DNA from: Oscillospiraceae bacterium
GTDB taxonomy: Bacteria; Bacillota; Clostridia; Oscillospirales; Acutalibacteraceae
NCBI GenBank assembly: GCA_015066395.1
Contig: SVOL01000004.1
Span: 39,262 to 103,261, forward strand
DNA: 64,000 bases
Reading direction: 5' to 3'
The notes under the pieces: generated by a model
Told to the model about the DNA's origin: nothing
What the model saw: the letters and a program-made list of their open reading frames with translations, nothing else
Databases searched by the model: none
Program-made: the position numbers and the translations under genes
In this document: positions 26,863 through 35,471 of the stretch, piece by piece
Numbering within the stretch: position 1 is the first letter of the stretch
How the letters are laid out: each line of letters starts with the position of its first letter

Positions 26863-28293
26863 ATGAAACTTTCATTTCTTTTAGGTGAAAAGGCAGGAAA
26901 ATTTGCAGATCTTGAGATCACTGCTGTGACCTGCGATTCCCGCAATATTACCGAGGGCTGTGCATTTGTATGCATCAATGGTGCCGTGATCGACGGTCAC
27001 AAATTCGCCGCTGAAGCGGTAGAAAAGGGTGCGGCGGTCATCATTTGCGAAAAGGATACCGGTGTTCAGAACCAGGTATTTGTTGAGGATAGCCGCGTTA
27101 CTTTCGCCGAAATGTGTGCAGGTTGGTTCGGTGAACCTGCCAAGAAGCTTAAAATAGTCGGTGTTACCGGAACCAACGGTAAGACCTCTGTTTCCTATAT
27201 GCTCAAAAATATTCTGGAGTATTGCGGATACAAGGTTGGTCTTATCGGTACTATCCAGAATATGATCGGCGATGAGGTGTTGCCTTCTAAAAACACAACA
27301 CCGGGAGCCTTCGAACTGCAGTCTATCTTCGCTCAGATGGTGGAATCGGGCTGTACCTACTGCATTATGGAGGTCTCTTCCCATGCACTTGATCAGAACC
27401 GCACCTATGGCATTGAGTTCGAGATCGGCCTGTTTACAAATCTTACTCAGGATCATCTTGATTATCATATCACGATGGATAATTATTTGAATGCCAAGAA
27501 AAAGCTTTTTAAGACGAGCAAAGTTGCCGTTCTTAACCTCGATGACAGTTACTATGAGGAAACACGGGACGGCATTGAGTGCAGGACTGTTACATATTCG
27601 CTTTTCAATAATGAAGCGACCTATACCGCTAAAAATATAAATCTGCGACCCGACGGTGTTGATTTTGTTTTCAGCGGCGTTGGCGTTATAAGCCGCATAA
27701 AAACCGCCATCGGCGGTAAGTTCACGCCGTATAATGCGATGTGTGCCGCGTCCGGTGCATTGGAACTCGGAATGCCTATCGAAAAAATTTCCGAAGCGTT
27801 CGGCGTTATGCCGGGTGTCAAGGGCAGAGCCGAGGTCGTGCCCACGGGTAAGGACTTCACCGTTATTATCGACTATGCTCATACTCCCGACGGACTTGAG
27901 AATATTTTAAAAACCTTTGCTGAATTCGAGAAAAACCGGCTCACCGTGCTGTTTGGTTGCGGCGGCGACCGTGACCGTACAAAGAGACCGAAAATGGGTG
28001 CTGTGGCGGCCATTTTTGCCGATAATATCATTGTAACGAGTGATAATCCACGTTCCGAGGTGCCCGAAAAAATCATTGAAGATATTTTAGAGGGTATGAA
28101 GACCTGCGAAAAGCCGGTAGAGGTCATCGTGAACCGGGTTGAGGCTATTAAGAAGGCTATTAAAACTGCCGAACCGGGTGATATTATTGTTCTGGCGGGT
28201 AAGGGTCACGAGACCTACCAGATACTTTCCACAGGCACGATTCATCTTGATGAGCGAGAAGTCGTGGCCGAAGCACTTGCAGAAATTCAATAG
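26863..28293 (+). CDS. murE: UDP-MurNAc-tripeptide synthetase (meso-DAP adding)
   Basis: The 476-residue ligase adds the third residue of the peptidoglycan stem peptide. VTGTNGKTSVSYM (about 104-116) binds ATP, and SDNPRSEVPEKI (about 389-400) contains DNPR, the motif of enzymes that use meso-diaminopimelate rather than lysine. VSSHALDQNR is also typical. The wall is therefore predicted to be DAP type. murF, which normally follows, is absent; mraY starts 16 bases downstream. Confidence 0.95.
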   Translation: MKLSFLLGEKAGKFADLEITAVTCDSRNITEGCAFVCINGAVIDGHKFAAEAVEKGAAVIICEKDTGVQNQVFVEDSRVTFAEMCAGWFGEPAKKLKIVGVTGTNGKTSVSYMLKNILEYCGYKVGLIGTIQNMIGDEVLPSKNTTPGAFELQSIFAQMVESGCTYCIMEVSSHALDQNRTYGIEFEIGLFTNLTQDHLDYHITMDNYLNAKKKLFKTSKVAVLNLDDSYYEETRDGIECRTVTYSLFNNEATYTAKNINLRPDGVDFVFSGVGVISRIKTAIGGKFTPYNAMCAASGALELGMPIEKISEAFGVMPGVKGRAEVVPTGKDFTVIIDYAHTPDGLENILKTFAEFEKNRLTVLFGCGGDRDRTKRPKMGAVAAIFADNIIVTSDNPRSEVPEKIIEDILEGMKTCEKPVEVIVNRVEAIKKAIKTAEPGDIIVLAGKGHETYQILSTGTIHLDEREVVAEALAEIQ

Positions 28294-28309
28294 ACAAGGG
28301 GAATTTTAA

Positions 28310-29326
28310 ATGAGTGGGTTAGTTCCGATGATAGCCACATTAACGGCTTTTATAATTGCTCTTTTGCTGGGCAATCCGACCATTACTTTATTAAAAAGGC
28401 TGAAATACGGCCAAACTATACGTGAAGAGGGTCCGAATTGGCACAAATCGAAGCAGGGAACACCGACGATGGGTGGTATACTCATAGCCGTCGGTACGGC
28501 GATAGGAGTTGCTGTTGCGTTTTGTCTGTCGGGCCTTGCCGGCGGAAATCTGAAGACAGAGCTTTCAACCGAGCTTTCGTTTGTCAAGATCTTTGCAGGT
28601 CTCGGTCTTTGCTTCGGAATGGGCTTTGTCGGCTTTGCTGATGACTACATCAAGGTCGTCAAAAAGAGAAATTTGGGTCTTACCGCAATGCAGAAGACCG
28701 TTTTCCAGTCGCTGGTCGTTCTGGGTTATCTTATAACTCTTGCAATGGCAGGACTTTCCAAAACAGTCGTTCCGTTCTTCGGTGAGATCGATATTTCAAA
28801 GGGCTTGGGTCTTGTTTTCTGGCCGATCGCGTTCTTCTTCGTCTACGGATTTACCAATGCTGTAAATCTTACCGACGGTATCGACGGTCTGGCTTCGACC
28901 GTTACCTTCGTCGTGTCGGCAGGTTTTCTCGCAATGGCTACCTTGCTGGGACTCGAAGGCATCAGCACTCTTTGCGCCGCTGTGGCCGGTGCTTGTCTCG
29001 GCTTCCTGGTCTTTAACTGGCATCCTGCAAAAATGTTTATGGGTGATACCGGTTCGATGTTCTTAGGCGGTGCTGTCGTGGCGTTCGCGTTTGGTATTGA
29101 CCGACCGATATACCTTCTGCTTGCGGGTATTATCTATCTTATCGAAGCCTGCTCGGTAATTTTGCAGGTAGTCTATTTTAAAAAGACCGGTAAGCGTCTC
29201 TTTAAAATGAGTCCTATCCACCACCACTTTGAAAAAAGCGGTTGGAGTGAAGTTAAAATCGTTATTGTCTTTGCCGCAGTAACTTTGGTAGCTTGCGGAA
29301 TCTGTGTCGCAGGTGTGGCACTGTAA
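28310..29326 (+). CDS. mraY: Phospho-MurNAc-pentapeptide translocase
   Basis: The 338-residue multi-pass enzyme transfers phospho-MurNAc-pentapeptide to undecaprenyl phosphate, giving lipid I. TPTMGGI (about 50-56), FADDYIKV with the aspartate pair, NLTDGIDGLAST and PIHHHFEKSGWSE are the ordered MraY motifs. About ten hydrophobic helices are visible. It follows murE closely, and the usual murD behind it is missing. Confidence 0.97.
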   Translation: MSGLVPMIATLTAFIIALLLGNPTITLLKRLKYGQTIREEGPNWHKSKQGTPTMGGILIAVGTAIGVAVAFCLSGLAGGNLKTELSTELSFVKIFAGLGLCFGMGFVGFADDYIKVVKKRNLGLTAMQKTVFQSLVVLGYLITLAMAGLSKTVVPFFGEIDISKGLGLVFWPIAFFFVYGFTNAVNLTDGIDGLASTVTFVVSAGFLAMATLLGLEGISTLCAAVAGACLGFLVFNWHPAKMFMGDTGSMFLGGAVVAFAFGIDRPIYLLLAGIIYLIEACSVILQVVYFKKTGKRLFKMSPIHHHFEKSGWSEVKIVIVFAAVTLVACGICVAGVAL

Positions 29327-29370
29327 AAATCAGTCATTCTTTTACAGCCAACGAAAGGGGAGTGTTAGTT

Positions 29371-30525
29371 TTGCCTGAGAATACACTTCGAAAGAATTCA
29401 AAAAAGCATAAGTTTTTTATAAACGGTAAAATGGATCTGACCTTCCTTTTTCTGTTGCTGGTTATTTTGACCGTAGGTCTTATTATGCTGTTTTCGGCGA
29501 GCTACGTCTACGCCTATACGCATTACGGAAACAACTATTTCTTCATCGCAAAGCAGGCCACTTTTGCCGTTGTCGGTGTCGGAATAATGCTGTTCGTTTC
29601 AAGAATTGATTATCACCAATTACGAAGATTTGCAATACCGTTCTACATCGCAATAGTGATATTGCTTGTGGTGATGCTTATATTGCCGCCGATGGTTTCG
29701 GGAACGACCGTTAAACGTTGGTTCTCGGTGGGACCTATCAATTTCCAGCCGTCGGAGTTGGGCAAATTCGCAGTTATCCTGTTGCTTTCTCACCTTATCG
29801 CCGCCAATCAACAGCTTATGAAAAAGTTTACCTTCGGCATCCTTTTCTTAGGCGGTCTGGTCGGACTCGTTTGTGTGCTTGTAGTGCTTGAGCCGCATCT
29901 GTCGGCGACGGTTCTGATATTCCTTATCGGTGCCGTGATGATGATCGTCGGCGGCATTCAGCTGCGCTGGATATTAGGCGGACTGGGAGTTGTTGCCGCT
30001 GCAGTTGTGGTATTGTTGAGCGGAGTTATCGAATATGCTCAGGACCGTATAACCTATTGGCTCAATCCTTGGGCCGCACCGGTAGGTGAGGGTTATCAGA
30101 CCATTCAGTCGCTCTTGTCGATCGGCTCGGGTGGATTGCTTGGTCGTGGCTTGGGTCAGTCGAGACAGAAGTATCTCTGGGTACCTGAACCGCACAACGA
30201 CTTCATTTTCGCTATCGTCTGCGAGGAACTGGGACTCATTGGCGCGTTGATAATCATTGCTCTGTTTGCTTTTTTGATGTGGAGAGGATTTGTTATCGCC
30301 ATCAAGGCTCCCGATAAGTTTGGCTCTATGTTGGCTTTAGGGTTGACCTTCCAGGTCGGTCTCCAGATGGCGTTGAACGTATTGGTCGTTACCAACACTA
30401 TTCCCAACACCGGTATCAGCCTGCCGTTCTTCAGCTACGGCGGTACATCATTGCTGATACTGCTGTTTGAGATGGGAATAATCCTATCGGTATCAAGAAG
30501 TTCAAAAACAAAAGCGAAGCTGTGA
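29371..30525 (+). CDS. ftsW: Septal peptidoglycan polymerase FtsW
   Basis: The 384-residue SEDS protein polymerises lipid II together with the class B PBP. MLFSASYVYA near the start, QPSELGKFA, the large loop with YWLNPW, VPEPHNDFIFA and the C-terminal PNTGISLPFFSYGGTS are SEDS signatures. I chose TTG 29371, nine bases after AAAGGGGAG, because a longer reading would overlap mraY. RodA or SpoVE would look similar; the position between mraY and murG supports FtsW or its SpoVE-like form. Confidence 0.92.
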   Translation: MPENTLRKNSKKHKFFINGKMDLTFLFLLLVILTVGLIMLFSASYVYAYTHYGNNYFFIAKQATFAVVGVGIMLFVSRIDYHQLRRFAIPFYIAIVILLVVMLILPPMVSGTTVKRWFSVGPINFQPSELGKFAVILLLSHLIAANQQLMKKFTFGILFLGGLVGLVCVLVVLEPHLSATVLIFLIGAVMMIVGGIQLRWILGGLGVVAAAVVVLLSGVIEYAQDRITYWLNPWAAPVGEGYQTIQSLLSIGSGGLLGRGLGQSRQKYLWVPEPHNDFIFAIVCEELGLIGALIIIALFAFLMWRGFVIAIKAPDKFGSMLALGLTFQVGLQMALNVLVVTNTIPNTGISLPFFSYGGTSLLILLFEMGIILSVSRSSKTKAKL

Positions 30526-30534
30526 GGAGAGAGT

Positions 30535-31653
30535 ATGCATATAATGTTTGTCGGCGGCGGTACCGCCGGTCATATCAATCCTGCGATCGCGGTTGCAGGC
30601 TATATAAGGGATAATTATCCTGACTGTAAGATCAGTTACATCGGCACCAAAAAGGGAATGGAGAACCGTCTTGTTCCCTTGGCGGGTTATGACTTTTATT
30701 CCGTTGATGTTGCAGGCTTTCAGCGAAAATTAACGGTTAAAAATATTTTTCGCAACATTGATGCCGTGCGAAAGGTCTTCACTTCGTCCATCGAAGCAAG
30801 AAAACTTTTAAAGGCACTTAAGCCCGATATCGTTTTCGGTACGGGTGGATACGTTTGCGGACCGGTCTTGCGTGAAGCCGCTAAAATGGGAATAAAAACT
30901 GCCGTGCACGAGGCTAACGCTTACCCCGGTGTGACTATCAAAATGCTGGCTCCTACAGTCGATCTTGTAATGGTCGCGATGGAGGACGCTTTAAAAAATC
31001 TTAACCCTAAAAATGAGCCTGTAATAACGGGTAATCCTATAAGAAGCAGTCTTAAATCGGTCTCAAAGGCCGATGCGAGAAAGGTATTAAATATACCTCA
31101 AAACGCTGATGTGCTATTGTCTTTCGGCGGAAGTCTGGGCGCCAGAGTTATCAACGATGCGATGCTTGAGGTCATAAAGCAGGACGTTGACAGCAAAGAA
31201 TTTTACATATATCACGCAACGGGTAAAAACGCTCACAAGGAGTATATGGAAAAACTGGCAAGTGTTGGCTTTGACCCCGATAACGGCGTTGTCAATGTCT
31301 ATGAATATATTGATAATATGGACATTCTGATGGCCGCGGCAGACCTTGTTATTTGCCGTGCGGGAGCTATGACCGTAAACGAACTCCAGGTCTGCGGTAA
31401 ACCGGCTATTCTTATTCCGTCGCCCTATGTCGCCGAAAATCACCAATTCCACAACGCGATGTCTTTGAAGAAGAATAACGCGGCTGAGCTTATTGAGGAA
31501 AAAGACCTTAACGGCGAAGAATTATACAAGACCGTAAAACGTCTTTTCAGCGATAAGGATAAGCTCCGATCAATGAGTGAACAGGCGTTGAAAATTGCCA
31601 TTCCCGATGCTGACCGCCGCATTGCCGACGAATTGCTTAAGATTATAAAGTAA
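30535..31653 (+). CDS. murG: UDP-GlcNAc transferase making lipid II
   Basis: The 372-residue GT-B glycosyltransferase adds GlcNAc to lipid I. FVGGGTAGHINPAIAVA (about 5-21) is the N-terminal glycine loop, HEANAYPG corresponds to the usual HEQN motif with Gln replaced by Ala, SFGGSLGA (about 198-205) is the second glycine loop, and CRAGAMTVNE near 278 binds UDP. It follows ftsW by ten bases. The spacing and context leave no doubt about identity. Confidence 0.96.
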   Translation: MHIMFVGGGTAGHINPAIAVAGYIRDNYPDCKISYIGTKKGMENRLVPLAGYDFYSVDVAGFQRKLTVKNIFRNIDAVRKVFTSSIEARKLLKALKPDIVFGTGGYVCGPVLREAAKMGIKTAVHEANAYPGVTIKMLAPTVDLVMVAMEDALKNLNPKNEPVITGNPIRSSLKSVSKADARKVLNIPQNADVLLSFGGSLGARVINDAMLEVIKQDVDSKEFYIYHATGKNAHKEYMEKLASVGFDPDNGVVNVYEYIDNMDILMAAADLVICRAGAMTVNELQVCGKPAILIPSPYVAENHQFHNAMSLKKNNAAELIEEKDLNGEELYKTVKRLFSDKDKLRSMSEQALKIAIPDADRRIADELLKIIK

Positions 31654-31701
31654 TCGCAAATCGTTCGATTTGGCATAATATATACCGTGAGGTGTATATT
31701 A

Positions 31702-32955
31702 GTGTCTGAATTTATTGTTAACGGTGGCAAAAAGCTTTACGGCGATGTGACCGTTCAGGGTGCAAAGAACAGTGTTTTGCCGCTTTTGGCCGCAACCTAC
31801 TTGAGTAACAGCGAATGTGTGTTACATAACTGTCCACGGCTGTCTGATGTGGACGCGTCGGTGGCGATCTTGGAGCATCTTGGTGCAAAGTGCCGATTTG
31901 AAGGAAACACTTTGACCGTTGACTCAAACGGTTGCTTCAGCAGCGATATTCCCGAAACTCTGATGAGGGAAATGCGGTCGTCGATAATCTTTTTGGGTGC
32001 CATTATTGCAAAATGCAAAGCGGCGTCGATGAGCCTTCCCGGTGGGTGTGAGTTGGGTCCGAGACCTATTGATATCCACTTGAGTGCATTGCGGCAGATG
32101 GGTGCCGAAATAGAGTGTACGGCCGGCAGGCTTATCTGCACCGCACCGAATGGTTTAAGCGGTGCAGAGATACATTTGAATTTCCCGAGCGTCGGTGCTA
32201 CCGAGAATATTATTCTTACTGCCTGCAAGGCAAAAGGCACTACCGTTATCTATAACGCGGCGAAGGAGCCTGAGATCTGCGACCTTGCATCCTTTTTGAA
32301 TTCCTGCGGTGCCAAGATAAAAGGTGCCGGAACACCGACAGTGGTGATCGAAGGCGAAAGGGAACTTTCCGGCTGTGTGCATAACGTAATACCCGATCGC
32401 ATAGTTGCCGCGACCTATCTTTTTACTGTGGCTATGTGCAAAGGTGCGATCAGAATAAAGAATGCGATACCGGAACAGATCTTTCCGTTTTGTCATATTC
32501 TGCAAAAATGCGGCTGTGATGTATCGGTCAATGCCGACAGCGTTACACTGAGGTCGCATAACGCATTGCATAATTTTGATGTCGTATCTTCGGGTCCGTA
32601 TCCGGGATTCCCGACCGATGCAGGTCCGTCATTAGTGTCGGCTTCCTGTCTGTTTAAAGGCACGGGAGTGTTTGTTGAAAATATATTCGACAGCCGTTTT
32701 CGGTATGTTGACGAGTTAAAACGTCTCGGCGCCGACATCAAAGTGGTCGGTCGTGCAGCTATAGTGACCGGTGTCAAGAATTTAGCCGGTGCTAAAGTGG
32801 AGGCTCACGATCTTCGCGGCGGTGCTGCTCTTGTGTCTGCGGCTGTGGCGGCTCACGGAACCTCTGTTGTTCGTAATATCGAGTTTATCGACCGTGGATA
32901 TGAGAATATTGAAAAAGTGTTTGCACAGCTTGGTGCTGAGATAAAACGAAAGTAA
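31702..32955 (+). CDS. murA: UDP-GlcNAc 1-carboxyvinyltransferase
   Basis: The 417-residue enzyme transfers enolpyruvate to UDP-GlcNAc, the first committed step of peptidoglycan synthesis. GAKNSVLPLLAAT (about 20-32) is the signature with the catalytic Lys-Asn pair, and LPGGCELGPRPIDIH (about 112-126) contains the cysteine attacked by fosfomycin. GTG 31702 is well spaced from GTGAGGTG at 31687-31694 and gives the standard N-terminus; the in-frame GTG at 31687 is the ribosome binding site itself. Clostridia often carry two murA genes; only this one is in the window. Confidence 0.94.
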   Translation: MSEFIVNGGKKLYGDVTVQGAKNSVLPLLAATYLSNSECVLHNCPRLSDVDASVAILEHLGAKCRFEGNTLTVDSNGCFSSDIPETLMREMRSSIIFLGAIIAKCKAASMSLPGGCELGPRPIDIHLSALRQMGAEIECTAGRLICTAPNGLSGAEIHLNFPSVGATENIILTACKAKGTTVIYNAAKEPEICDLASFLNSCGAKIKGAGTPTVVIEGERELSGCVHNVIPDRIVAATYLFTVAMCKGAIRIKNAIPEQIFPFCHILQKCGCDVSVNADSVTLRSHNALHNFDVVSSGPYPGFPTDAGPSLVSASCLFKGTGVFVENIFDSRFRYVDELKRLGADIKVVGRAAIVTGVKNLAGAKVEAHDLRGGAALVSAAVAAHGTSVVRNIEFIDRGYENIEKVFAQLGAEIKRK

Positions 32956-32967
32956 AGGAGTGATAAA

Positions 32968-33777
32968 ATGCGGGTAGAGTTTGATGAATCGCAGAACAAT
33001 CGAACAAAGCGTAAGAAAAAAAGAGGCTCGGCTCGTTTTCACATTGTGGCCTTTTTGCTTATGATCGCTTTGTCGGCCGTCATTGCTCTGTGTCTTACGG
33101 TATGGTTTCATATCGCAAGGATCGAAGTGCAGGGTAGCAGCGTGTATTCGACCGAGCAGATAATAGAAGCTTCGGGTGTGAAAATTGACGGTAATCTTTT
33201 CAGAATTGATTCCGGTTTTGCTGTAGCCAATATAAAGAAAACTCTGCCGTATATTTCCGATGTCAAGGTCGAACGCAAGTTGCCTGCTACAGTAAGAATC
33301 AATGTCACTCCCGCCAAAGAATATGCTTATATCAGCCAGAATGTGGGTTCGCTTATTATTGATGAGAGCTTAAAGGTTTTAAAGGATTTTGCCGAACCGG
33401 GTGAAAATGTCCTTCATCTTAAGGGCATAAGTGTTTCGGCCTACACGGTAGGCGAGCAGTTGCAGTTCTCAAATACCGAGCAGACCAAGACTATGACCGA
33501 TCTTTTTGCAAACATTAATTCTTTGGGGTTAAACAGCGGCGAGTTCAAGGTCACAATGATCGATGTCAGCGACGTGCTTGACCTTAAGTTTATTCTTAAT
33601 GATATGTACTATGTCAAGGTCGGCAGTCTCAATAATATCGATAAGAAGCTTGTGCATCTTAAAACGATGTTTTCTCATATCGATAAGACCAAGTCGGGCA
33701 TTATAAATCTTGCCGACTGGACCGAAGAAAACGATAGGGCAACATTTAAGTTCGCTAACATCGATGAATTTAAGTAA
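32968..33777 (+). CDS. ftsQ: Divisome protein FtsQ/DivIB
   Basis: The 269-residue protein has a basic cytoplasmic start (NRTKRKKKRGS), one transmembrane helix (about 27-50), a POTRA domain beginning ARIEVQGSSVYSTEQIIEASG (split here into IEVQGSSVYS and TEQIIEASG) and an FtsQ beta domain. It scaffolds the FtsL-FtsB-PBP complex. The family is weakly conserved; topology and position between murA and ftsZ support the call. It ends 163 bases before ftsZ. Confidence 0.9.
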   Translation: MRVEFDESQNNRTKRKKKRGSARFHIVAFLLMIALSAVIALCLTVWFHIARIEVQGSSVYSTEQIIEASGVKIDGNLFRIDSGFAVANIKKTLPYISDVKVERKLPATVRINVTPAKEYAYISQNVGSLIIDESLKVLKDFAEPGENVLHLKGISVSAYTVGEQLQFSNTEQTKTMTDLFANINSLGLNSGEFKVTMIDVSDVLDLKFILNDMYYVKVGSLNNIDKKLVHLKTMFSHIDKTKSGIINLADWTEENDRATFKFANIDEFK

Positions 33778-33847
33778 ATTTCCTAAAAACCGATGTTTTC
33801 TGTCGATAAAGCACAAAATTATTGCTTAAAATTTTATATATTTAGTA

Positions 33848-33876
33848 TTGCAATTTGTATTTCATTATGGTAAAAT
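33848..33876 (+). promoter_or_regulatory. Internal promoter for ftsZ
   Basis: TTGCAA (33848-33853), 17 bases ending in TATGG (an extended -10 of the TRTGn type) and TAAAAT (33871-33876) would allow ftsZ to be expressed independently of the upstream cluster. Confidence 0.7.
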
Positions 33877-33939
33877 TGTAGCAGATACTGAATAAGTATG
33901 TGTGAAAGTGTATATAATAACTGGAAGGATGATAAAGAG

Positions 33940-34998
33940 ATGGCTTTCGAAATTGATAACGAAACCGAGAACGTAGTACAAATTAAGGTTATTGGTGTTG
34001 GCGGCGGCGGCGGTAACGCTGTTAACCGCATGGTTGATTCGGGTGTCCGCGGCGTTGAATTTATCGCTATTAATACCGATAAAGCTGCTTTGACACTCTC
34101 TAAGGCTACCCATAAGATCCAGATCGGTGAAAAGGTCACTAAGGGCCAGGGCGCCGGTGCATTGCCCGTAATGGGTGAGACTGCCGCTCAGGAGTCTAAG
34201 GATGAGATCGCTGCTGCTATCCGCAGTGCAGATATGGTATTTATTGCCGCAGGTATGGGCGGCGGTACCGGTACAGGTGCAGCTCCTGTTGTTGCTCAGA
34301 TCGCTAAGGAACTCGGTATCCTTACTGTTGGTATCGTTACCAAGCCCTTTGCTTTTGAAGGCAGAAAGAGAATGACTCAGGCTGAGGCAGGTATAGCCGC
34401 TCTCCGTGAGCATGTTGACAGTCTTATTGTTATCCCCAATGAGAGATTGAAGTTCGTTTCCGAGCAGAAGATCACTCTTAAAAATGCATTTGAGATCGCT
34501 GACGATGTTCTCCGTCAGGGTGTTCAGAGCATCTCCGAGCTTATCAATGTTACCGCTATGGTCAACCTCGACTTCGCTGACGTTACCGCAGTTATGAAGG
34601 ACGCAGGCTATGCTCATATGGGTGTTGGTATTGCCAACGGCCGTGACAAGGCTGAGCTTGCCGCTCATAAGGCTATCTCCAGCCCTCTGATCGAGACCAG
34701 CATGGAAAATGCAAGCGGTGTTATTATCAGCATCACCGGTTCTATGGATATCGGTCTTGAGGAGGTTGAGCAGGCTTCGACCATTATCTCCGATATGGCT
34801 CATCCCGATGCAACCATCATTTGGGGTGCTCAGCTCGACGAGTCTCTTGAGGATGAGATGAGAATTACCGTTGTTGCTACCGGTCTTGGTGACAACAAGA
34901 AGAGAACCCACGCTGACGATGTTCTGAGCAGCGTTGCAGCAGCCGCAGAGGATGACGGTGAATACACCACTCAGATCCTCGACATCTTCAATAAGTGA
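33940..34998 (+). CDS. ftsZ: Cell division protein FtsZ
   Basis: The 352-residue GTPase forms the Z ring. [15 protein letters not shown] (about 18-32) and the tubulin signature [17 protein letters not shown] (about 107-123) bind GTP, and NLDFADV near 209 is the T7 loop region. The disordered C-terminal linker is very short: only about 25 residues separate the core from a terminal TQILDIFNK, which probably stands for the conserved partner-binding peptide. ATG 33940 was preferred to an upstream GTG because of AAGGA and family alignment. ftsA is not adjacent. Confidence 0.97.
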   Translation: MAFEIDNETENVVQIKVIGVGGGGGNAVNRMVDSGVRGVEFIAINTDKAALTLSKATHKIQIGEKVTKGQGAGALPVMGETAAQESKDEIAAAIRSADMVFIAAGMGGGTGTGAAPVVAQIAKELGILTVGIVTKPFAFEGRKRMTQAEAGIAALREHVDSLIVIPNERLKFVSEQKITLKNAFEIADDVLRQGVQSISELINVTAMVNLDFADVTAVMKDAGYAHMGVGIANGRDKAELAAHKAISSPLIETSMENASGVIISITGSMDIGLEEVEQASTIISDMAHPDATIIWGAQLDESLEDEMRITVVATGLGDNKKRTHADDVLSSVAAAAEDDGEYTTQILDIFNK

Positions 34999-35010
34999 TT
35001 GAAACCAACA

Positions 35011-35043
35011 AAAACCGCTTTCCGTTCGGAAAGCGGTTTTTTT
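35011..35043. terminator. Terminator after ftsZ
   Basis: A 13-bp stem AAAACCGCTTTCC/GGAAAGCGGTTTT with a GTTC loop and a T run. A tracts on the other side let it also stop the convergent lipoprotein transcript. Confidence 0.92.
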
Positions 35044-35431
35044 ATGTTTTATTATGTGAATGCAGGGTGTAGGTCGTACCGTTTTCGGTTGTGACAGAGG
35101 TAATTAAACCCTTTTTCGAGACTTCTATATTATCAAGGGTTTGGTTGTTTGCGGCGTTCAAGATGATATGCCCGAACTCGGCCAGTGGGAACGGCACGGC
35201 TGACTCGAACAGATACTCTGCCTTTGCGTTGGCGGTGGCAACGGTGTATCGGTCGGCAGTAACGCTCAGCACGATTCCAACATCTTCTCCGCAGACTTTG
35301 ATATTCGATATGGTTACAGTGTCTTGAGTGCAGCTGACTGTACCTGTAGTGTCGCCGTTTGAAAAATCGCAGGTGAATTTGCCGACGATGTCGGCGTTTG
35401 AGTTGACATTTCTACATCCGCTTAACAGCAA
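35042..35431 (-). CDS. Probable lipoprotein with a disrupted or unusual start
   Basis: The open frame encodes about 129 residues from a TTG, beginning LLLSGCRN, a lipobox with the cysteine at about 6. Upstream codons in the same frame read KTKRVALCLITFI, a perfect lipoprotein signal peptide, but there is no start codon in frame. A GTG with ribosome binding site GAGGTG inside the end of nnr is one base out of frame; one extra A in the AAAA run after it would restore VIKTKRV. The mature part is a small beta-rich domain of no family I recognise. It is the last gene of the minus-strand nnr unit. Confidence 0.6.
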   Translation of the reverse strand: MLLSGCRNVNSNADIVGKFTCDFSNGDTTGTVSCTQDTVTISNIKVCGEDVGIVLSVTADRYTVATANAKAEYLFESAVPFPLAEFGHIILNAANNQTLDNIEVSKKGLITSVTTENGTTYTLHSHNKT

Positions 35432-35471
35432 TATAAACGTTATTAAACATAGGGCAACTCTTTTCGTTTTA

